Below, piece by piece: positions 52,279-62,451 of a DNA stretch of 64,000 bases. Each line of letters starts with the position of its first letter. The stretch's first letter is position 1. The stretch spans positions 124,001-188,000 of the forward strand of contig CANLZY010000007.1 in the NCBI GenBank assembly GCA_947495685.1. Direction: 5' to 3'. The notes under the pieces were generated by a model. The model saw only the letters and a program-made list of their open reading frames with translations, did not search any database and was not told where the DNA came from. This DNA is from an uncultured Tropicimonas sp. (GTDB lineage Bacteria; Pseudomonadota; Alphaproteobacteria; Rhodobacterales; Rhodobacteraceae). The position numbers and the translations under genes were made by a program.

Positions 52279-55224
52279 ATGCACAGCGCCCTTCAAACAC
52301 CATTGAACGTTTTCGCGATCCAGACCGGTCAGACCAAGGTGGGTGTTCCGGAGAGCGACGTTCAGACGGCCACAGGGCGCGCTTTCGAGTGTGTCCTTCG
52401 AGGGATTGGCCCACAGGTGCCAGCTTCCTCTCTTGAGCCGTCAACACCCAAATGTTCCGAAACCCCGGTCGAGCCTGACGATACGTCGGGCGCTGTCGTT
52501 GGGGGTCCGACGGCCAACGACGACACTGGCACCCTGATCGACGACACCGTTGGATCGGGGTCCCTGATTCTGACCGAGGCGCACGGGTCATCCGATGCAA
52601 TCCCTTCGGCGGACAGGCCAAGTGGGTCTTCTCATACCGTGTTGTTTGATCGTTCCATTGAAATCCCGCGTGTCTCCACGCCGTCAACCCTGCCGGAATC
52701 GACCAGTGAACCCGTCGCCGAAACGGCCGCCACGCCTTTCGGTACCGGGTTGTTCGATCGTTCGATTGAGGTTCCACATGTCTCCACGCCGTCAAATCTG
52801 CGGGAACCGGCCACTGAACCCGTCGCCGGAATGGCCACCGCGTCCTTCTTGCCGGGAATGGCAGATCAACCTGCCGGCGTCGCCCAACAGGGCACGACAG
52901 GTCCGGTTGCGGCGCTGCCAGAAGGCCCCGAACAGGCTCCCAAAGACGTTCCCGGTGATCCTGTTCGAAGTCAGCCCGCCTATGGCCAGGCATACATCCC
53001 ATTCGATCCAAAATACGGCCTGGCCGACGACGCACACCGGTCTGCGCCACAGGGTTCGTTTGAGCCTGCGAGGGCAGCGTTCTTCGCCCAAGGCGACCGA
53101 TCCAACGGGTCGCGCCCTGTCCGTGAAATGACGGGAGCCGAGCCTGCAACAACGCTCGAACTGCCTGACGCACCACTCATGCAGCCTTCGGAACGGATTG
53201 TGCCGGGACTTCCGGCCACCGAGGCGTCTCGGACAGAAGCGGGCGGGGCTCAGGTGCTCCCTCAACAGAGTTGGTTTCGCCATCCGACACCGAGTGAGGC
53301 CCACCAATCGCCGATCACTCCCGGCGTTGAAACACCCGCCTACGTGGCCCCGCCGTCTACACCCGGAAATCCGCAGTCGATCACGGATACCCGCCGTGAG
53401 CGCCCTGTGCTCGACGCAACAACGCCCTTCGCCAATGGCCCGATAGCCCAAAATCCATCACCCACATTGGCAGAAGCGGTGCGCCCCGTGGAACCGGAGT
53501 CTGTTGTTCCAACAGCCAATCCCGGTCAGGCGACCATTTCGGATGTCAAACCGCCGGAATCGCCGTATCCCGTACTGAAGCCTGGCACCAAGGTTGACAC
53601 GGAGGACTCTGTCCCGGCTTCTCCCGCCCGGTATCAGGCTGGAAAAATTCCACTTCAATCAGCGACACATTCAACCATACCACAGGCCACACCGCTCGCG
53701 GCAGAGCGTGTCAACCGGCCGGATGTTCCTGCCGGACTGACCAGCGAAGCAGCGACTCGCCCCGACCCTCTTGCCGTTGACGTTTCTGTCTCGGACCGAG
53801 CGCCCCCGGTGCCTCCAATCGTACCGGCCTCGCAGGGGGTGTCGTTTGACCAAGCCCCACGGGACAACCGCAAGGTCCGCGAGATCGGACCGGAGGCTCC
53901 TGCCGCTAAGGTCTCGTACGGCACGGCTTCGCAGAACCGCCAGGTCCAGGACGTTGAAGGTACTCCAGCGGTTGCACCAGTTCGTGTCGCGAAACAGGAG
54001 AGTGTTCCAATCGGGGCGGAGGCGACAAGCGACTCGCCAGCAGGTCAGAGGGTGGCCACCGAGGTTCTTGTCACCCGGAGGGGGGCGCCAACCGCCTACC
54101 AATTCCCAAAAACCGCACCGGAGAATTCGACCGAATCCAAAATCGACATCGGCCGCCCCTCTGGATCTTCGCAAGCTGGAACGACACTTGGGGTTCCTGT
54201 TTTTGTGCCTCGGGCCGAACACCCAGCCGAGTCGCCAGACACCCCACTCCCTCTCGCACCTTCCTTGTCGGCTCAACCAACCGCACAGACAAAGGACTCC
54301 ATCGGGTACACGCCCGTGGCCATAACGACGCGCGCCGATGCTGTCACATCACCAACGCAAAACATCGGAATGAGCGTTTCTGAGCTCTCGCCGAAGTCTT
54401 CGGGAACAGCGAACGACCAACCGGCAGCTGTCATCGACATCACCGAGGCGCCAGCCGCAGACGGATTGTCGCCGACCAAATCATCGGCAGAACCCGTGGC
54501 AGGCTCGTTGGCGTTGGCACCAAGGCTAAAGGTCGAAAGAGACGGAGCCGTGGCGGCTGAGACGACGCGATCAGCGAACCGTGAGGCACCGACGGCAAGG
54601 ACGCCCCTTCCGCAGCCCCAGATGCAGAGCGCCCTTCAGTCGGCGTTCCAGATGCAAACCAGAATCGACACTTTCCCGGACCCTACAATCCTCGATCTCG
54701 ATCAGACTCAAGAGTTTGAACTGGACGAAGACCACGAACAGGACATCGCGGCACGCGGAAACGAAGTGCGCCAGGCGTCACTGTCCCGTTTCAACAGCGC
54801 CGCGACCAGCACGGTGAATCCGTTTCGGGCCATGACGCCGCAGATGCACGAAGCCCTGCGCCAGGGACCCTCAGGTACCATCGACGTCAGGTTGAACCCC
54901 GAAGAACTGGGTCAGCTGAAGATCTCTTTCACACAGACCGATTCGGGTCTGAACGTTGTCGTGCATGCGGAGCGCCCGGACACACTCGACCTGGTGCGCC
55001 GCCACGTCGATCTGCTCACGCAGGATCTGCGGCTCTTGGGATACGGCGACATCTCTCTGGATTTCGGAGCGCCGGGATCAGGGCAATCCGAAACGCAGGG
55101 TGACACTGGAACCAGAAATCAACAAACATCCGTCGAAGACACAGGAATGCGCGCGCCCAGTGAAAGCGCGGCGCAGGCAGGAGTGCGCATGTCGCATTCG
55201 TCCGGCCTGGATCTTCGGTTGTGA
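52279..55224 (+). CDS. fliK: Flagellar hook-length control protein FliK, unusually long
   Basis: A 981-residue protein. The C-terminal 100 residues before the tail are a recognisable FliK C domain (LRQGPSGTIDVRLNPEELGQLKISF, HAERPDTLDLVRRHVDLLTQDL). The preceding 850 residues are low-complexity, rich in Pro, Thr, Ser, Ala and Glu, consistent with an unfolded molecular ruler. It includes a 36-residue tandem duplication (residues 122-193). It is far longer than enteric FliK (about 400 residues). The ATG at 52279 is chosen; a GTG 14 codons upstream is possible. flgD follows after seven bases. Confidence 0.87.
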   Translation: MHSALQTPLNVFAIQTGQTKVGVPESDVQTATGRAFECVLRGIGPQVPASSLEPSTPKCSETPVEPDDTSGAVVGGPTANDDTGTLIDDTVGSGSLILTEAHGSSDAIPSADRPSGSSHTVLFDRSIEIPRVSTPSTLPESTSEPVAETAATPFGTGLFDRSIEVPHVSTPSNLREPATEPVAGMATASFLPGMADQPAGVAQQGTTGPVAALPEGPEQAPKDVPGDPVRSQPAYGQAYIPFDPKYGLADDAHRSAPQGSFEPARAAFFAQGDRSNGSRPVREMTGAEPATTLELPDAPLMQPSERIVPGLPATEASRTEAGGAQVLPQQSWFRHPTPSEAHQSPITPGVETPAYVAPPSTPGNPQSITDTRRERPVLDATTPFANGPIAQNPSPTLAEAVRPVEPESVVPTANPGQATISDVKPPESPYPVLKPGTKVDTEDSVPASPARYQAGKIPLQSATHSTIPQATPLAAERVNRPDVPAGLTSEAATRPDPLAVDVSVSDRAPPVPPIVPASQGVSFDQAPRDNRKVREIGPEAPAAKVSYGTASQNRQVQDVEGTPAVAPVRVAKQESVPIGAEATSDSPAGQRVATEVLVTRRGAPTAYQFPKTAPENSTESKIDIGRPSGSSQAGTTLGVPVFVPRAEHPAESPDTPLPLAPSLSAQPTAQTKDSIGYTPVAITTRADAVTSPTQNIGMSVSELSPKSSGTANDQPAAVIDITEAPAADGLSPTKSSAEPVAGSLALAPRLKVERDGAVAAETTRSANREAPTARTPLPQPQMQSALQSAFQMQTRIDTFPDPTILDLDQTQEFELDEDHEQDIAARGNEVRQASLSRFNSAATSTVNPFRAMTPQMHEALRQGPSGTIDVRLNPEELGQLKISFTQTDSGLNVVVHAERPDTLDLVRRHVDLLTQDLRLLGYGDISLDFGAPGSGQSETQGDTGTRNQQTSVEDTGMRAPSESAAQAGVRMSHSSGLDLRL
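52642..52857 (+). repeat. 108-bp tandem duplication within fliK
   Basis: Two adjacent 108-base copies (52642-52749 and 52750-52857) encode similar 36-residue units, both opening LFDRSIE-[IV]-P and running into VSTPS-[TN]-L. Unit length is a multiple of three, so the reading frame is kept. Sequence divergence between copies shows the duplication is not recent. Confidence 0.85.
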
Positions 55225-55231
55225 GGACCAA

Positions 55232-55906
55232 ATGACAAGCATCACCCCGACCACGACAACGACCACGCAACCCACCACGACCCAATCGACCACTTCGAGC
55301 GCGACGTCGGTGATCTCATCCGACTTCGAGACTTTTCTGGTCATGTTGACGACGCAGATGGAGAATCAGGATCCACTGAACCCGATGGATTCGTCTGAAT
55401 ACGCGGTCCAACTGGCAACCTTTTCCAGTGTCGAGCAACAGGTTCGAACCAATGACCTCCTGACCCAGATGATGGCGCAGGATTCCGCATCCGGCATGGC
55501 GCAGATGGCGGATTGGGTCGGAAATCAGGTCCGCGTGCAGGCACCGGCCATCTACGAAGGGCAGCCAATTACCATTTCGCCGTCCCCTGCACCCACGGCG
55601 AGTTCGGCCGCGCTCGTCGTTCGCGACTCGTCAGGAACGGAGCGCTACCGGATGGCGATTCCGGTGTCCGAGACACCCGTCGAATGGGCCGGGGCCGATG
55701 CCAACGGCAATAGTCTTGCCTGGGGAACCTACGCCTTCTCGGTCGAAAGCTTTGACCAAAACGGAGACGTTGTGGGGACTTCCACGCCGCAAATCTATTC
55801 TGACGTCGTAGAGGCCCGCATTGCGAACGGCGGAATAGATCTTGTCCTCTCCGGTGGGACAATCGTCGATGCATCCTCGGTCACCGCCGTGCGCTCAGGC
55901 AACTGA
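55232..55906 (+). CDS. flgD: Flagellar hook scaffold protein FlgD
   Basis: A 224-residue hook-cap protein. After a Thr-rich leader (residues 3-30) comes the FlgD signature FLVMLTTQMENQDPLNPMDSSEYAVQLATFSSVEQQ, then two beta domains of the FlgD Ig-like type (AALVVRDSSGTERYRMAIPV, NGNSLAWGTYAFSVESFD). It works with FliK during hook assembly. TGAGGA lies just upstream of the ATG. Confidence 0.93.
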   Translation: MTSITPTTTTTTQPTTTQSTTSSATSVISSDFETFLVMLTTQMENQDPLNPMDSSEYAVQLATFSSVEQQVRTNDLLTQMMAQDSASGMAQMADWVGNQVRVQAPAIYEGQPITISPSPAPTASSAALVVRDSSGTERYRMAIPVSETPVEWAGADANGNSLAWGTYAFSVESFDQNGDVVGTSTPQIYSDVVEARIANGGIDLVLSGGTIVDASSVTAVRSGN

Positions 55907-55941
55907 ACGCACGGAGTGGTGTCTACCCGTAGCGTTCAATG

Positions 55942-57477
55942 TCAAACATGGGTCGAAATCCACGCAATTGCTCCGGCAACCGCAGCGCCCGCGACGAACC
56001 ACATAAAGTTCTTGGAGGGTGACTTCCCGGTCTTTTCCAGTGAGGCCGTCTGGGCTGCCTGATGAGCCAGCATGTCTTCGGCGATCTGGGGCAGCCGGGG
56101 GCCGAAGTGCGACAGGATGCGCGCCGTTCGCCCCAAATCACGCAGTAACGCCCTCGGGCCAATGCTTTCCTTGATATAGCCTTCGACCACGGGGCGGGCA
56201 ACTTCCCACATGTTGATCTGCGGGTACAGCGACCGTGAAACGCCCTCGACCACCACCATCGTCCGCTGAAGGTGAATCAGCTCCATACGCGCTTCCATCC
56301 CGAATCGCTCGGTGACCTCGAACAGGTAGGATAGGACGCGACCCATCGAGATATCGCCCGCCGGCATCCCAAAGATCGGCTCTCCGACGACGCGCAAAGC
56401 CGATGCAAATTCGTCGATGTCCTGATCGGCTGGCACGTAACCTGCCTCGAAATGCACCTCCGCAACGCGGCGGTAGTCCTTCTTGATGAAGCCGAAGATG
56501 ATTTCGGCGTAGACCCGCCGTGTATATTCATCCAGCCGTCCCATGATGCCGAAATCGAGGGCAATCACGTCACCGTTGGCCCCGATCTTCAGGTTTCCCT
56601 GATGCATGTCGGCGTGGAAGAACCCATCCCGCAGCGCGTGCTTCAGGAACATCCCCAATACGCGCTCGCCCAGGACCTTGCGGTCATGGCCGGCCGCGTC
56701 GATGGCATCGAGCGCATTTGCAGACGGGCCTTCCGCCCAGTCCAGCGTCATGATGCGCCGACCAGACAAGGCCCACTGCATGGCTGGCACACGGAAACCG
56801 GCATCGTCTTTCGTGCTCGCCGCGAATTCCGATGCCGAGGCGGATTCCAGCCGCAGGTCCAATTCGCCCCGGACCGATCCTTCGAAGTGCTCGATGACAT
56901 CGCGGGGGCGCAACCGCCGCGACGAGGGTGACAAGGTTTCGATCAGCCACGCCGCCAAATAGAACGCGTCGAAATCGCGCCGAAAGTCTCGTTCGATGTT
57001 GGGTCGCAAGACCTTCACGGCCACTTCCTGACCGGTTTCGGCCAACCGAGCCCGGTGAACCTGAGCGATGGAGGCGGCAGCAACCGGTTCGGAGAACTCC
57101 GAAAAGACCTCGTCGACCTTGATGTCCAGATCCGCCTCGACTGCAGCGATGGCGACATCGCGCGGGAACGGCGGCATCCGGTCCTGCAGGACCTTCAACT
57201 GGTGGGAAAGGTCGTCTCCAACCACGTCTGGCCGAGTCGACAGGATCTGGCCAAACTTGACATAGGCCGGCCCCATCGCCGACAGGGCGCGCAGCAGTGG
57301 TGGCAACGAGGGGTCACCCTTGAACCCGAGCCACGCAAAGGGCCAGCCAACGACGCGGGCAGCAATGCGAATACTGGTCGGTGCGTTGAAGGCTTCGAGC
57401 ACGACGCCCATGGCGCCGGTCCGTTCCAGCGTTGCGCCCGTTCGGATCAGGCGCCAGATGTTATGAGGGCCTCGCAA
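55942..57477 (-). CDS. ubiB: Ubiquinone biosynthesis kinase-like protein UbiB
   Basis: A 511-residue ABC1/ADCK family protein needed for ubiquinone synthesis. Seen: the KxGQ motif as AYVKFGQILSTRP, the ATP-site Ala-rich loop AAASIAQVHRA, invariant Lys in EVAVKVLRP, catalytic FFHADMHQGNL and DFG-type ALDFGIMG. A C-terminal hydrophobic anchor ends the chain (FMWFVAGAAVAGAIAWI). A TTG at 57477, five bases past the ubiE stop, fits the usual protein start (RGPHNIWRLIRTGATLERTG); an upstream TTG inside ubiE is the alternative. Start uncertain. Confidence 0.9.
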   Translation of the reverse strand: MRGPHNIWRLIRTGATLERTGAMGVVLEAFNAPTSIRIAARVVGWPFAWLGFKGDPSLPPLLRALSAMGPAYVKFGQILSTRPDVVGDDLSHQLKVLQDRMPPFPRDVAIAAVEADLDIKVDEVFSEFSEPVAAASIAQVHRARLAETGQEVAVKVLRPNIERDFRRDFDAFYLAAWLIETLSPSSRRLRPRDVIEHFEGSVRGELDLRLESASASEFAASTKDDAGFRVPAMQWALSGRRIMTLDWAEGPSANALDAIDAAGHDRKVLGERVLGMFLKHALRDGFFHADMHQGNLKIGANGDVIALDFGIMGRLDEYTRRVYAEIIFGFIKKDYRRVAEVHFEAGYVPADQDIDEFASALRVVGEPIFGMPAGDISMGRVLSYLFEVTERFGMEARMELIHLQRTMVVVEGVSRSLYPQINMWEVARPVVEGYIKESIGPRALLRDLGRTARILSHFGPRLPQIAEDMLAHQAAQTASLEKTGKSPSKNFMWFVAGAAVAGAIAWISTHV

Positions 57478-57481
57478 CGGA

Positions 57482-58234
57482 TCAGAGCTTCCAGCCAGAG
57501 TGCAGGGCGACAACGCCCATGCTCATATTGCGATACTTGACCTGTTCGAATCCGGCGGCTCGGATCATGGCGGCAAAGCGTTCCTGATCCGGGAACTTCC
57601 GGATCGATTCGACCAGGTATTGATAGCTGTCGCGGTCATTCGCCACGACCTGCCCCATCACGGGGATCAAGTTGTAGGAATAGCGATCGTACATCCACTG
57701 CATTGCCGGATTTGGCAGCTGCGAGAATTCCAGCGTCATCAGCCGCCCACCGGGCCGGAGAACCCGATAGGCCTCGGACAGGGCGTCCTCGATCCGGGTG
57801 ACGTTGCGGGTGCCGAAACTGTTGGTGACCACGTCGAAGCTGTTGTCCTCGAACGGCAGGTCCATTGCATCGCCCACGACCCAATCCAGCCGGTCGGCCA
57901 TGCTCTCGGCATCCGCGCGCTTGCGGCCGGAAACCAGCATGTCCTCGGTCATATCGCAGACAACCGCCGTTGCTTCCGGCGCGCGGCGCAGAAAACGGAA
58001 CGCGACGTCGCCGGTTCCGCCGGCCACATCCAGCAGTTTCTGGCCGGGCCGTGGTGCCAGCCAGTCCATCATCGCATCTTTCCAGAGACGGTGGACGCCA
58101 CCGCTCATCACGTCGTTCATCAGGTCATAGCGCGAAGCAACCGAGGAAAAGACGCCATGAACCAGGCCCTTCTTTTCTTCCTCTGCAACCGTGCGTTCGC
58201 CAAAATGGGTTGTTTTGATCGTGTCATCGTTCAT
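57482..58234 (-). CDS. ubiE: Ubiquinone/menaquinone C-methyltransferase UbiE
   Basis: A 250-residue SAM-dependent C-methyltransferase of ubiquinone synthesis. Motif I is [15 protein letters not shown] near residue 68; UbiE signatures [26 protein letters not shown] and [26 protein letters not shown] are intact. First gene of the leftward ubiE-ubiB pair; divergent from mutM across 94 bases. Confidence 0.96.
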   Translation of the reverse strand: MNDDTIKTTHFGERTVAEEEKKGLVHGVFSSVASRYDLMNDVMSGGVHRLWKDAMMDWLAPRPGQKLLDVAGGTGDVAFRFLRRAPEATAVVCDMTEDMLVSGRKRADAESMADRLDWVVGDAMDLPFEDNSFDVVTNSFGTRNVTRIEDALSEAYRVLRPGGRLMTLEFSQLPNPAMQWMYDRYSYNLIPVMGQVVANDRDSYQYLVESIRKFPDQERFAAMIRAAGFEQVKYRNMSMGVVALHSGWKL

Positions 58235-58328
58235 GGGACTTGCCCCCGGTGTTTTTCAACCCTCCTTATAGGCTGCTGTCGGGGGGTTACAATGGACCCT
58301 GCCGGGGAGTGCGTCGAAGGGAGACAGG

Positions 58329-59180
58329 GTGCCTGAATTGCCAGAAGTCGAGACCGTGCGGCGCGGCTTGGAGCCCGCCATGGCAGGTCAGAAGATCGAT
58401 ACCGCGGAAGTGCGTCGGTCCGGATTGAGATGGCCGTTTCCCGAAGCGATGGCCGAGAGGCTTTGCGGGCGGCGCGTGCTGCGCCTGCGCCGACGGTCGA
58501 AATACATTCTGTGTGATCTGGACAGCGATGAATCGCTGCTGATCCATCTCGGGATGTCCGGACGCATGACAATTTCCGGCGATGTTCCTGGTAGTTTTCA
58601 CCGCGACCATCCGCCTCTTCAGAAACATGATCATGTTGTCCTGGGGATGGAAAATGGCGCTCGAATCGCCTTCAACGATGCCCGTCGTTTCGGGGCGATG
58701 GACATGCTGGAAACTGCCAGGGCAGAGGCGCATCCGCTGTTGGCCTCGCTCGGGCCGGAGCCGTTGGGCAATGCCTTTGACGCGGTCTACCTGGCAGGCG
58801 CGCTTCACGGTCGGCGCATGCCGATCAAGTCAGCGCTCCTTGATCAGAAAATTGTTGCCGGCCTTGGAAACATCTATGTTTGCGAGGTGTTGCACCGCGC
58901 TGGCGTATCACCGACCCGCCGGGTCGACCGGATCTCCGATGCCCGGCTGGCGAGTCTTGTCCCGATCATTCGCGATGTCTTGTCCGACGCAATTGCCGCC
59001 GGTGGTTCCAGCCTGCGCGACCATCGGCAGGCAACAGGAGAGTTGGGGTACTTCCAGCACGATTTCCGCGTATACGACCGCGAGGGTGCGCCGTGCCGCA
59101 CCGAGGGATGTACCGGCACCGTGCGCCGTATCGTGCAATCCGGGCGCTCGACCTTTCACTGCCCGAAATGCCAAAGATAG
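58329..59180 (+). CDS. mutM: Formamidopyrimidine-DNA glycosylase MutM
   Basis: A 283-residue bifunctional DNA glycosylase/AP lyase removing 8-oxoguanine. The mature N-terminus [13 protein letters not shown] supplies the catalytic Pro and Glu; the Lys of [10 protein letters not shown] is the conserved phosphate contact. The helix-two-turn-helix [22 protein letters not shown] and the C-terminal zinc finger (CRTEG...CPKC) are complete. GTG start, as often in this gene. Confidence 0.96.
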   Translation: MPELPEVETVRRGLEPAMAGQKIDTAEVRRSGLRWPFPEAMAERLCGRRVLRLRRRSKYILCDLDSDESLLIHLGMSGRMTISGDVPGSFHRDHPPLQKHDHVVLGMENGARIAFNDARRFGAMDMLETARAEAHPLLASLGPEPLGNAFDAVYLAGALHGRRMPIKSALLDQKIVAGLGNIYVCEVLHRAGVSPTRRVDRISDARLASLVPIIRDVLSDAIAAGGSSLRDHRQATGELGYFQHDFRVYDREGAPCRTEGCTGTVRRIVQSGRSTFHCPKCQR

Positions 59181-59244
59181 CTTGATCGTCACCGCAACGA
59201 TGATAAGCCTTCGGACCTGTGAAATCACGGAAAGGCACGGCCGC

Positions 59245-60021
59245 ATGGCTTTCGAGACGCTGATTGTCGATATCTCCGACCATATCTGCCTCATCAAACT
59301 GAATCGTCCCGAAGCGCTGAATGCGCTGAACACGCAGCTTTTGGGTGAATTGTCCCAGGCTCTGCGCGAGGCAGAGGGCAACGAAAAGGTGCGCTGCATC
59401 GTTCTGACCGGATCGGAAAAGGCATTTGCCGCCGGTGCCGACATTTCAGAGATGTCCGACAAGAGCTTTGTCGACGTTTTTGGCTCCGATCTGTTCGGGC
59501 CCGAGACCGATCAAATTCTGCGCTGTCGCAAGCCTATCATCGCCGCTGTTGCCGGCTACGCCCTGGGCGGCGGCTGCGAGCTGGCGATGATGTGCGACTT
59601 CATCATCGCCGCCGACACGGCGAAATTCGGTCAGCCCGAGATCAATCTTGGTGTCATCGCCGGCATTGGCGGAACGCAGCGCCTGACCCGATTCGTCGGC
59701 AAGTCCAAATCGATGGACATGCACCTGACGGGCCGCTTCATGGATGCCGAAGAGGCGGAACGGTCGGGGCTTGTGTCGCGCGTCGTTCCCGCCAAGAAGC
59801 TCATCGAAGAGGCCATGGCCGCGGCCGCAAAGGTATCTCGCAAGTCCGGCCTGACGGTCATGGCGGCGAAAGAGGCGGTGAACCGGAGCTACGAAATGCC
59901 TTTGAGAGAAGGGCTTTTGTTCGAACGTCGGTTGTTCCATGCCCTGTTCGCCACCGAAGACCAGAAAGAGGGGATGGGCGCCTTCCTGGAGAAGCGAGAA
60001 GCCCAGTTCCGGGACAAGTAG
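59245..60021 (+). CDS. Enoyl-CoA hydratase
   Basis: A 258-residue crotonase-fold enzyme hydrating trans-2-enoyl-CoA in fatty-acid oxidation. The oxyanion hole segment is [11 protein letters not shown], and both catalytic glutamates are present: [12 protein letters not shown] and [20 protein letters not shown]. Length and motifs fit the short-chain FadB1/Ech group. It lies in the conserved mutM-ech-rpsT order. The ATG at 59245 follows an AAAGG site. Confidence 0.93.
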   Translation: MAFETLIVDISDHICLIKLNRPEALNALNTQLLGELSQALREAEGNEKVRCIVLTGSEKAFAAGADISEMSDKSFVDVFGSDLFGPETDQILRCRKPIIAAVAGYALGGGCELAMMCDFIIAADTAKFGQPEINLGVIAGIGGTQRLTRFVGKSKSMDMHLTGRFMDAEEAERSGLVSRVVPAKKLIEEAMAAAAKVSRKSGLTVMAAKEAVNRSYEMPLREGLLFERRLFHALFATEDQKEGMGAFLEKREAQFRDK

Positions 60022-60036
60022 CTCCCGCTTTTGTAG

Positions 60037-60065
60037 TTGACTCATCGAAATAAGCCGCCTAGAGA
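60037..60065 (+). promoter_or_regulatory. Candidate promoter of rpsT
   Basis: TTGACT (-35, 60037-60042) and TAGAGA (-10-like, 60060-60065) are separated by 17 bases, 45 bases upstream of the rpsT start. The -10 is imperfect. A short inverted repeat (aagccgc / gcggctt, 60052-60073) overlaps it. Confidence 0.45.
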
Positions 60066-60109
60066 CGCGGCTTCAAGAACGCAATCACCGAAATTCGGGA
60101 CCCGATCAC

Positions 60110-60376
60110 ATGGCAAACTCGCCCCAGTCCAAGAAGCGCGCCCGCCAGAACGAACGTCGCTTTGCTGTAAACAAATCGCGTCGCTCGCGTATCCGCACCT
60201 TCCTGCGAATTGTCGAGGAGGCCATCGCCTCCGGGGACCAGTCGGCCGCTGCCACTGCTCTTCGCGCCGCTCAACCAGAACTGATGCGTGGCGTCACCAA
60301 GGGCGTTCTTCACAAGAACACCGTGGCTCGCAAGATGTCGCGCCTGTCGTCCCGCGTGAAGGCCCTCAACGCCTGA
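60110..60376 (+). CDS. rpsT: Small ribosomal subunit protein S20 (bS20)
   Basis: An 88-residue basic, helical ribosomal protein: [30 protein letters not shown] at the N-terminus and [23 protein letters not shown] at the C-terminus are diagnostic. Binds 16S rRNA early in 30S assembly. Own promoter candidate and terminator flank it. Confidence 0.97.
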   Translation: MANSPQSKKRARQNERRFAVNKSRRSRIRTFLRIVEEAIASGDQSAAATALRAAQPELMRGVTKGVLHKNTVARKMSRLSSRVKALNA

Positions 60377-60401
60377 TCTCGACGACAGTTAGAAAAAATG
60401 A

Positions 60402-60432
60402 CGGATGTGCTCTTTCGGGCGCATCCGTTTTT
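60402..60432 (+). terminator. Rho-independent terminator of rpsT
   Basis: A 9-bp stem (cggatgtgc / gcgcatccg, with one G-U pair) and eight-base loop, followed directly by five T residues, 26 bases after the rpsT stop. The clearest intrinsic terminator in the window. Confidence 0.88.
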
Positions 60433-60946
60433 GCATTTGGGCTCCGGTTTGTTTGTTTTCAACGGCTTTCTTGGGGCGCCGGGATTCGTTTTCTCAAACA
60501 CAGAGTCAAGATCGAAGATCGGTTGCGCCGGCTCTCGCGCAATTGCTAGCTTATGGATGCGATTCACATCGTCCGGGGGGACATGGATCGAACACGGGCT
60601 GCAAGCGTTTTGGGGAAGTTACTCTTGCGACAATCGTGATTTGATCGAGCTTTTCTCGTTGCGGCTTCACGCCAGCGTCGAGAGAGGCGGGTCGGAGTAT
60701 GGCGTGCGCCATATTTTCCTGATCCCATGTCCACAACACATGAAGCAACTCGGCTGCCGGACTCTCGGCACGGTTCGAGTCTCAGCGTGAGCGCAGAGCG
60801 CTTTTTCGCCGCCGACGGTGTTCCCGTCGGGCCTGCATGTATTGCCCCTGACGGATTTGAGGCGCGCCGGCAGAAAGAGAACGTCGTGCACTCACAAGGC
60901 CCGACTGCTCAGAAGCAAGAAAAAAAACGTAACGGACAAGGGCAAA
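60433..60946. promoter_or_regulatory. dnaA upstream region
   Basis: About 510 bases containing the dnaA promoter and leader. A 7-bp hairpin (ccgacgg / ccgtcgg, 60812-60830) lies in the presumed leader. Only one weak match to a DnaA box was noticed (atgtccaca, about 60727), so an origin cannot be claimed. Short open frames here overlap one another and lack ribosome sites. Confidence 0.45.
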
Positions 60947-62338
60947 ATGACAAACGACACCTGGGGACATGTGCGGCAAGATCTTCTGAAGGCAGTGGGC
61001 AAGAACAACTATGTGACCTGGATCGAACCGTTGGAGTTCGACGCGCTGGAAGGCGGAGTGGCACGGTTTCATGTGCCGACGAATTTCATCGGAAACTGGG
61101 TGTCACGTAATTTTGGCGATCAGATCCTGACTCACCTGACCCGATCCGGTGCCGTCGTTGACCGGGTCGAATTCAAGGTGGCACGAAGCGGCGCAGCCCA
61201 CGCCGCCGCTGCTCCGCGGCAAAGCGTTTCTGTCGCGACCGCCGCTGCCAACGGTGCCGTCGCTGCCAAGCCCGCCACGGCCCGCCCTGGCAGCGAGTTG
61301 CCCGGCGCCCCGCTGGACAAGCGATTCACCTTCGACAGTTTTGTTGTCGGAAAGCCGAACCAACTGGCCCACGCCGCCGCGCGCCGAGTCGCTGAAGGTG
61401 GCCAGGTGAGCTTCAACCCGCTGTTCCTGTACGGTGGGGTCGGGCTGGGCAAGACTCACCTGATGCACGCCATCGCTTGGCAACTGCAACTGGATCGCCC
61501 CGACCTGCGTGTTGTTTACCTGTCGGCTGAGCAGTTCATGTACCGGTTCGTTCAGGCGTTGCGCGAAAACGGCACGATGCAGTTCAAGGAGCTGTTCCGC
61601 TCCGTCGATGTGCTGATGGTGGACGATGTCCAGTTCATCGCCGGCAAGGACAGCACCCAGGAAGAATTTTTTCACACCTTCAACGCGCTGGTGGACCAGA
61701 ACAAGCAGATCATCATTTCCGCCGATCGCGCGCCGGTCGAGATCAAGAAGCTCGAAGATCGGATCGCGAGCCGCCTGCAATCTGGCCTTGTCGTCGATCT
61801 TCATCCGACCGACTACGAGCTGAGGCTCGGCATTCTTCAGCACAAGGTCGACCAGTACAAGGCGTCCTATCCCGGCCTCGGGATTCAGAACGGCGTGCTG
61901 GAATTCCTTGCCCACCGCATTTCGACCAATGTCCGCGTTCTGGAAGGCGCGCTGACCAAGCTGTTCGCCTTTGGCTCGCTCGTCGGGCGCGAGATCACGC
62001 TGGAGTTGACCCAGGATTGTCTTGCGGATGTCTTGCGGGCATCGGACCGCAAGGTCACGATCGAGGAGATCCAGCGCAAGGTGTCGGAACACTACAACAT
62101 GCGCATGTCCGACATGATCGGCCCCAAGCGTCACCGCACCATTGCCCGGCCGCGTCAGATGGCAATGTATCTGTCCAAGCAATTGACCTCCCGGTCACTG
62201 CCCGAAATCGGCCGCCGCTTTGGCGGGCGTGACCACACGACCGTAATGCACGCCGTGCGCCGGATCGAGGAACTGAAGGCCGTCGACAACCAGATTGCCG
62301 AAGATCTCGAATTGCTGCGCCGTATGCTCGAAGCCTGA
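60947..62338 (+). CDS. dnaA: Chromosomal replication initiator DnaA
   Basis: A 463-residue initiator. Domain I is about 1-90 and domain II a short Ala-rich linker. The AAA+ domain has Walker A GGVGLGKTHLMHA and Walker B DVLMVDDVQFIAGK. Domain IV carries the DnaA-box recognition signature GRRFGGRDHTTVMHAVRRI. The ATG at 60947 (MTNDTWGHVRQDLL) is the family start, with AAGGG upstream; an earlier in-frame ATG adds 43 unrelated residues. Heads the dnaA-dnaN-recF unit. Confidence 0.97.
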   Translation: MTNDTWGHVRQDLLKAVGKNNYVTWIEPLEFDALEGGVARFHVPTNFIGNWVSRNFGDQILTHLTRSGAVVDRVEFKVARSGAAHAAAAPRQSVSVATAAANGAVAAKPATARPGSELPGAPLDKRFTFDSFVVGKPNQLAHAAARRVAEGGQVSFNPLFLYGGVGLGKTHLMHAIAWQLQLDRPDLRVVYLSAEQFMYRFVQALRENGTMQFKELFRSVDVLMVDDVQFIAGKDSTQEEFFHTFNALVDQNKQIIISADRAPVEIKKLEDRIASRLQSGLVVDLHPTDYELRLGILQHKVDQYKASYPGLGIQNGVLEFLAHRISTNVRVLEGALTKLFAFGSLVGREITLELTQDCLADVLRASDRKVTIEEIQRKVSEHYNMRMSDMIGPKRHRTIARPRQMAMYLSKQLTSRSLPEIGRRFGGRDHTTVMHAVRRIEELKAVDNQIAEDLELLRRMLEA

Positions 62339-62451
62339 GGCAAACCCTGCCGGAAAAGCGTGCTCAAACAGCGTCACTGTGGCCAATATGCACTTGTGCC
62401 GAATGGCGAAAGCGATAGGGTGACGGTCCCGGCAGAATTGGGAGCGGTTGC

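Noticed and set aside
60398-60790. 130-codon open frame between rpsT and dnaA
   Set aside because: It begins inside the rpsT terminator, lacks a ribosome site and shows no family resemblance.
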